Positions 57,980-64,000 of a stretch of DNA of 64,000 nt are shown here, piece after piece. The DNA comes from Sipunculus nudus (Eukaryota; Annelida; Sipuncula; Golfingiida; Sipunculidae). The stretch lies in assembly GCA_026874595.1 (NCBI GenBank), contig CM049316.1, forward strand, positions 56,985,676 to 57,049,675, read 5' to 3'. Both the position numbers and the translations under genes were made by a program. The number at the start of each line of letters is the position of its first letter. Position 1 is the first letter of the stretch. The notes beneath the pieces are model-generated. The model had not been told where the DNA came from. It did no database searches and saw only the letters and a list, made by a program, of their open reading frames with translations.

Positions 57980-60900
57980 CTGTGAGAATGAAGCATCTAA
58001 TTGATTATGGCGCAGGATTGGAAGAAAACATAAAAAAAATACCGTTCAAGAACCTTCAACTTAGATAATTTTTCGTCAATTAAAGAAAATATGATTTATC
58101 GCCAGATACGCCGGATGGTAAACCAAATGCCCTTAATATGTAGGAGGCACTTCTTTTTTTATCACAGTAAACAACTAAGCACTAAGCAACAGTAAATAAA
58201 AGACTCATTTTATCGGCAGTACCTAAATTCCTACTAGGGAACTAACAAAGGACACATGGGTCACGTGGCTCAGCTGAACTTTAGAAAATTTTAGCAAATG
58301 CAATATGTACTTATTTCTTTTGTCAAGTTTACAAATTTACCCATTTGCAATATGACATAACGGAATATATAAGTAGATTTACAATTCTATAATGCATTCA
58401 CATTTATTACTTATTTGGTCAGATAACATCACATTATGCATACAGATGTATTTGCTTTTTAAGACAACAAATTGATAAATTTGCAAAACAAATATCTGAA
58501 AATAAAATTTGATTTATAATTCACAATCTTATATTGCACTACTATTTATCCATAATTTGGCTCATATATTATAAAACTATGCATATTGATTTGTTTAATT
58601 ATATTTTGATTTCCTAAAATTATTTAAAAGAAAATTAATTTCTTTTACAAAGCTACATTACCACATGGTATCTTCTGGATTACTAACTGAATTACTATTT
58701 TAATATAAGTTTTGTATATTGGAGTGGAAACAGCAATACAATTACGGAATTACAGTTCAAACAATAACAATTACTGCATAACAATTGTTCGGTGGGTGGG
58801 AATGAGAATGACTGTTCACCTGCCACAGCGGGGGATCTCCCCCAGCTACCCATGAAAAATCAGGTACCCTGGCACAGCTGGCCTCCAGTGACCAGAAGTG
58901 GGCTGGCTGGAGTTTCATAATGCCAGTGAATACGATAGGAACCTCAAAAAAAAATCAAGAACTAGCCTTATTTTCGAGCTTTTATTTTAAAATTTGAGAT
59001 TTTAAGAGATGAAATCGTTATGAGTATATGCTGTGAAAATTTATATCAAAAGTACTTATAGGAAAAATCATATCTGTGTAAAAATATTCTCTAGCTTCAA
59101 CAATTCTCATGTGAGCAAATATCTTTCCTGATTTTTTTATTAAAGGCATTATGTTTGGGCACATAACTTCAAGAAATAACACAATACTGCCATAACTTTT
59201 GGTATGTACAAAGGAAATATGTAGAGGAATAGTTATTTAAAATATGACTAATATCGGGCAGTTGTTTTGATATTATGCAGTCTTCAAGTGTAACAATTAG
59301 TTTTTAATGGAAAATTGATGTTTTTCCTTTATACCTCGAAGGCACCTGGTTGAAGTGACCCAATTTTTGGCATGGTTGGAGATTTTGGGGACATATAACT
59401 GTATGTCAAACTTTGGATTCGTAGGTAACGGTTTTCAAACGTGACGTCCGGAGGGATGGATGGTCGGACGGACCAACGAACAAAGGACCATGACTATAAA
59501 TTAATCCCAATATATGAAACACACTGACCGGAAATCAATTTCGCCAAAAACGCATTCTTATTCATATACATTCACGTGAAAATATGGGTGTGTGGCACAC
59601 TGTGATATTTTCATATTCAATTAAATCAACTTGAAAAACCTGCTACAAAATCGCCTGTTAAATGCCTGTCGGACAGGATGTAGCATGACACATATTGGCT
59701 GAATGTTCGATGTTTCTGGAAGCAGCTTACCCGAAAGAAGAGTTAGGGCTTTCTTAGACCACGCACTATAACTCTCAAACGGGCAAAAGTTTTCCTTTCA
59801 TGAAGCAAAGAAAATAATAGTCCTTGTTTTTCTAAACCACAGTTACTTTCAGAAAGACATTGTCTGTCCCAGTGTTTATATCAATCAACTACAACTCATA
59901 AAACGTTTCATGATAAAATTAACAATAAAAGTTATGTTTAATATTTTATCATTCAAGGCAACCTCAGGCGTTTGAGCTTTACATAACAGCTGGTCACCAA
60001 CAGGAGGTAAGATACGTGGAAAGTATGTTTGGATTATTACTAGAAAGACATTATGTTGAATGAATGCGATTGGTTCTTGTTGATCCGAAAGGAGATGTCA
60101 GTATAATACGTTATTCAGTCTGAAGATGCTTACTTGCAGTAGGCGTTGTAGATTATCCTCAGGCAATATGCGAAGAAAGAACCTGCAAATTCTTGAATGG
60201 TGACAGTGATGAAGCCAAGGACACGTTTTCCTGTGAGATGATTTTTTCTGTATCTTATCACATACACAGAGAAACCTTTAGAATGAGTCGCAAAAAGAGA
60301 TATATCTCCCCTCATCTTGGATCCCCAATCTACAAATTTTAGAAGAAAAATATGCACTCTTCCGAAATTATGGTGCTAGCAGAAATGATAAATTTCCATG
60401 TATATGAACTCAAAGTTAGAAGGACCAAACCCCTTTATTTTTCAAACCCTCCCAGCACCTGGCTGAAACACCAGGGCGTATCAAATGGGAGAAGAAAATA
60501 TGCAGTACTTCAAAACATACGGGGCTCACAAAAAAACATGATTTCTGAGGTTTTGACCTTGAAGATGAAGGTCATCGTCACCAGATTTTGAACTTGTTTA
60601 AGCTTTTGGATGAAACATCTGACCTATCGAATTTCGATGAAACATTCTGAGTAGTTCAAAAGGTAAATTATAATTTTTTTCAACACTCTAACTTGGTTTA
60701 AACAACAAGAGTATCGAATTTGAGGAGAAAATATGCAATTCTGCAAGAGTTATGGGGTGCGCAATATCTTTATTTCGGCTTATTTGACCTTGAAGATGAA
60801 GGTCAAGGTCACCAGTTTCCGAACTCCTACGAATTATTGACAGAAACAAATGAAATCTCAAATTTCATTCGAAATATTGGGTGGTTAAATAGTCTCCGAG

Positions 60901-63695
60901 TTAACAAGAAATGACAACAAACGACGAAAACACCAGATGTCTTCCATCATGGGAGAGCGACAAAAGTAAACCACATGTGCGAAAATATTGTTCTGTTTTA
61001 TCTCTCATTTTACAATTTTACAAACGTTTTTGAACCCTTACCTTAAGGTAGGGGTTTTTGCAATCTGTGCAATACTGTTTGTCACACGAAGAACATTTCA
61101 GTCTGTCTTCATATACAGTGTCATCGTGCAAAGGACCATGGCACGGTGGATCGCCTTTTAAACTAGAATACGGGTAGTCGACAAGCGACTACGTGTATCC
61201 GCCAAAATCAGAGAAGGACGGGTGAAGTAAGGCATGGATTGAGTGGCAAGGGGATATAGAGTTACATGTGTTAAATAATAGAATGGATCTCTGCCACATA
61301 AACATGATTGTAGGTGGCGCCACCTGTTATTTGAACGAGAAACTATCCAAGATATATACACAAGCAAAATTTCATGTGGAAAAGTCAAACCACTGCAGAG
61401 ATATGAGTGATTTTATCCCACAGCAGAAAAACAGATGGACGCTGTGCAAAAATGGCTGCAGGTGGCGCCACCATTTTTGTGTATGTTATAAAGCTATCCA
61501 AGGGCTACATTTGTGTAAAAAAATTTCCTGATTGGTTCAATTAGTCCGGAGATATAAGCATGGATGTGTACAGCATGAACGTGAATGTAGGTGGTGCCAC
61601 CTGTCATAAAATCAAGAAAGCTATGCAGGATGTATAAGCATGCTGAATTTCAGGTAATTTAGTCAAACCACTGCAGAGATATGAGTGATTTTAACCAAAG
61701 GCAGACAAACAGATGGACGCTGTGGAAAAATGGCTGCAGGTGGCGCCACCATTTTTGTGTATGTTATAAAGCTATCCAAGGGCTACATTTGTGTTAATTG
61801 TTTTTCCTGATTGGTCAAACGGTTCCCGAGATATAAGCTTGGATGTCTGCAGCGTTAACGTGAATGTAGGTGGCGCCACCTGTCATAAAATCAAGAAAGC
61901 TATCCAGGATGTACACGCATGCCGAATTTTAGGTGAATTGGTCAAACCACTGCAGAGATATGAGTGATTTTAACCCCAGGCAGATGAACAAATGGACACT
62001 GTGCAAACATGGTTGCAGGTGGCGCCACCTTTTGTTGTGTATGTTATAAAGCTACCCCAGGGCTACATTTGTGTAAAAAATGTTTCCGGATCGGTCAAAC
62101 AGTTCCCGAGATATATGGGTTCATGTGTGAAGCGTTAACGTGGATGTAGGTGGCGCCACCTGTCATAAAATCGAGAAAGCTATCTAGGATGTATACGCAT
62201 GCCGAATTTTAGGTGAATTAGTCAAACCACTGCAGAGATATGAGTAATTTTAACCTCAGGCAGATGAACAGATAACACTGTGCAAACATGGTTGCAGGTG
62301 GCGCCACCTTTTGTTGTGTATTTAATAAAGCTATCCCAGGGCTACATTTGTGTAAAAAATTTTTTCCGGATCGGTCAAACGGTTCCAGAGATATATGGGT
62401 TTATGTGTGAAGCATTAACGTGAATGTAGGTGGCGCCACCTGTCATAAAAAATCGAGAAAGCTATCTAGGATGTATACGCATGCCAAATTTTAGGTGAAT
62501 TAGTCAAACCACTGCAGAGATACGAGTGATTTTAACCCCAGGCAGATGAACAGATGGACACTGTGCAAACATGGTTGCAGGTGGCGCCACCTTTTGTTGT
62601 GTATGTTATAAAGCTATCCCAGGGCTACATTTGTGTAAAAAAATTTTTTCCGGATCGGTCAAACGGTTCCCGCGATATATGGGTTTATGTGTGGAAACAG
62701 ACGCACAAACGGACGTAGGGCAGAAACGAAAGGTCAGAGGTCAAGGTCACTTGGTTAGGCACCAGTTCACATGTGACCCAATAATTTGTGTAAGTTTCGG
62801 AAAAATCTGTCCAGTAGTCTCAGAGGAGTTCTACGGAAACGAACGCGGCGGCGGCGGCGGCGGCGGCGGAACACGGTCAAAAACATAGTATCCGCAAAAC
62901 TTCGTTTTGGCGGATACAATAAGAGGTATGAGAAACTGATCTATTTATATGCCAGTTGTGTGAACGTTTTCGCGGCAGATACTAGGTGCCTGACATTTAT
63001 CCACATTTTAATAACACAAAAAAGTATGGATATTTAACAAATCAAGCTTAGCCTGCCGAATATGTAATTGCTGTGGGGAAATAATGGAAAAAAAAAAAAC
63101 GATGATAATATAATCTATTAGAAAATGGAAAATCCTTCAGATTTAAGTATATTTACTTTAAAGTTTCATGAAAATATTAAAAAAATATCAACACACATTT
63201 ATAGTTTAAACTCAAATAAATATTTGAAAGGTATAATTACATAAAATTTTATTTTCATCTTCATAAATTTCTCTGAGACTGTCGTGATACTCCTGTTTCC
63301 AAAATATCTGAAAATCATATTCGCACAAAAGTATTTCAGGTGTTGATGTGGCTACTCTGTGAAAATGGCATCCTTAGCTTTTAAATCAAACAAAGTCAAT
63401 CCATAAAATATTTAAATAATCGTTTTCTTTAAATTACGCCTGCTTTGTATTTATTTAATATGGGTTAACATATGAGTAAATTAATGAAAGTATAAATCAA
63501 TCTCACTAGGTAATTTTAAAAGTAAACGTCAATTCTCCTTCACACTTGAAATATCAAGAATTGGCCCTTTTTCACTTACACCAGATTTGTCTGTCTGAAC
63601 GAAAGTCCTTTTTGCCCTACCATATTTCGGTAAAATTCCCTCAGCACGACCACCATAGGAGGCTAGCGGTAGTGGATTATGAGATGCACTAATAC
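57832..63695 (-). CDS. RNF31-like: Gene 3: HOIP/RNF31-like protein, partial (RING2-like - LDD)
   Basis: Exons on the minus strand: 63695-63580, 63307-63241, 61154-61042, 60247-60134 and 57979-57832. The first four join in phase. The order is linker, helix before RING2, RING2-like module, LDD start, (linker exon not found), LDD C-terminal helices. The helix exon (FWKQEYHDSLREIYEDEN) resembles the WKR...YL-EN segment that precedes RING2 in HOIP. The catalytic position is Glu and the first zinc cysteine is displaced. The NZF and any PUB exons would lie beyond 63.7 kb, partly outside the window. A Helitron-like element occupies most of the intron before RING2. Confidence 0.75.
58200..60100. other. 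Gene 3 intron, no exon recognised
   Basis: The counterpart of the LDD linker exon should be here but was not found. A repeat-start phrase (GGACACATGGGTCACGTGGC then TCAGCTGAA) lies at 58248-58275, and a GGACGGACC tail near 59466. Confidence 0.35.
60134..60247 (-). CDS. RNF31-like: Gene 3 exon: RING2 end / LDD start
   Basis: 114 nt, phase 0 (acceptor AAGATACAG, donor CTGCAA|GTAAGC). It reads KTCPWLHHCHHSRICRFFLR and ends DNLQRLLQ. It aligns with HHPRDC-FYLR...L-LLQ of HOIP. Pro-Arg-Asp is Ser-Arg-Ile here, and the first Cys of the CTRTKNC stretch of gene 1 is lost (SSHRKTC). Confidence 0.75.
60380..60830. repeat. Repeat with GAAGATGAAGGTCAAGGTCACC words
   Basis: Two diverged units (about 60470-60600 and 60715-60840) share AGAAAATATGCARTWCT and TTGACCTTGAAGATGAAGGT. 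Intronic in gene 3, non-coding. Confidence 0.6.
61042..61154 (-). CDS. RNF31-like: Gene 3 exon: RING2-like module, catalytic Cys replaced
   Basis: 113 nt. Joined to the exon before, it reads C-DPPC, then HGPLHDDTVYEDRLK, then CSSCDKQYCTDCKNPYLK. The 15-residue spacing to the second Cys pair is kept. The residue 11 after DPPC, catalytic Cys in HOIP, is Glu. The first pair is C-x3-C instead of C-x2-C. The acceptor TTTAAAAG lies 7 bp from a Helitron-like end. Confidence 0.75.
61163..62917 (-). mobile_element. Helitron/Helentron-like element, copy 3, with five ~280-bp units
   Basis: On the minus strand the 3' end is a perfect stem-loop GTAGTCGCTTGTCGACTAC, then CCGTATTCTAG and a T flank. The 5' end is the GTATCCGC..TTGGCGGATAC hairpin (62888-62917) next to a (CGG)n run (62845-62870). 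Inside, five ~280-bp units (near 61313, 61590, 61868, 62148, 62429), most with two GGTGGCGCCACC palindromes each, are highly similar, so this copy is younger or homogenised. No coding for Rep/Hel. It fills the intron before the RING2 exon of gene 3. Confidence 0.75.
63241..63307 (-). CDS. RNF31-like: Gene 3 exon: helix before RING2
   Basis: 67 nt (acceptor ATGATTTTCAG, donor TTTTAT|GTAATT), phase 0 in and 1 out, reading IFWKQEYHDSLREIYEDENK and IL, then a split Cys codon. It plays the part of the 58-nt exon of gene 1. Confidence 0.6.
63580..63695 (-). CDS. Gene 3 exon: linker, most upstream seen
   Basis: 116 nt with donor TCTGGT|GTAAGT (strong) and acceptor AGAATCTCAG. The frame reads ISASHNPLPLASYGGRAEG and ILPKYGRAKRTFVQTDKSG, with no zinc residues. 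It delivers phase 0 to 63307. It is probably the linker after the NZF region. Confidence 0.45.
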
Positions 63696-64000
63696 CTGAG
63701 ATTCTGGTTCATTATTTCCCTCCTACGGACAGAAGCAGTAACGTATGTTATCCATGGCATCCCTGCGTTTACAAAAGTATGGAATGGTGAATATACAAAG
63801 AATAGTCATAGGTATATTTCAGGTGCATGGCATTTTCATTGCCCAGTGAACATTGGTCACACCTAGATACCTATTCTACTAAGCAAGAAGTAAAAGTTAA
63901 CACAGAGTGCACTCAACACTGAACACTTGGTCTTTGGTGAACTATTGATTTTTTTTCAAAGCATGCCCCTAGTTTTGTTATTATAAATATAATTAAATTA

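Overview
The window is eukaryotic nuclear DNA: short exons with GT/AG borders, long AT-rich introns, (AT)n microsatellites, poly-G/C runs, and DNA transposons, Penelope-like and Helitron-like repeats. The repeat style (GGTGGCGCCACC-bearing tandem units, internal tandem arrays inside Helitron-like elements, GGACGGACGG-rich repeat tails) and the proteins fit a mollusc, most likely a bivalve. That placement is inference.

The main content is an array of three related genes, all on the minus strand, built from parts of HOIP/RNF31, the catalytic subunit of the linear-ubiquitin ligase complex LUBAC. Gene 1 spans about 7.87-20.3 kb, gene 2 about 29.47-41.66 kb, and gene 3 runs from 57.83 kb to beyond the right part of the window. 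I rebuilt them exon by exon from reading frame, splice sites and phase. From N to C terminus the parts are: a PUB-like N-terminal module (gene 2 only; its exons lie in a 3.35-kb tandem duplication), one to three NZF (RanBP2-type) zinc fingers, a helix leading into a RING2-like zinc module on a 113-nt exon in all three genes, a CHH-PRD-type exon that starts the LDD (linear-chain determining domain), a linker exon, the LDD C-terminal helix exon, and a 10-codon terminal exon. RING1, IBR and UBA are not seen in genes 1 or 2, where the NZF exon joins the pre-RING2 exon in phase in gene 1. At the position of the HOIP catalytic cysteine the three genes carry Leu, Phe and Glu. They therefore look like HOIP-derived pseudo-ligases.

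Other content: 1-5.2 kb is a ~336-bp tandem array with a Helitron-like insertion, and 24.2-27.3 kb holds an inverted copy of the same composite, so gene 1 sits between inverted repeats. A Penelope-like GIY-YIG remnant lies at 19.2-19.5 kb. A second Helitron-like element (30.74-32.46 kb) and a third copy of the first family (61.16-62.92 kb) end 7-12 bp from the RING2 splice acceptor of genes 2 and 3. At 42.8-44.9 kb there is a long inverted repeat. At 48.3-52.6 kb there is a decayed PIF/Harbinger transposon: a HARBI1-like DDE transposase with two frameshifts, and a convergent Myb/SANT-like gene with one. At 52.8-53.2 kb there is an 84-bp-arm inverted repeat. Five ~130-210-bp elements with GGATCC-containing inverted ends are scattered through the window.

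All homology statements are by eye from remembered family features. No search was run.
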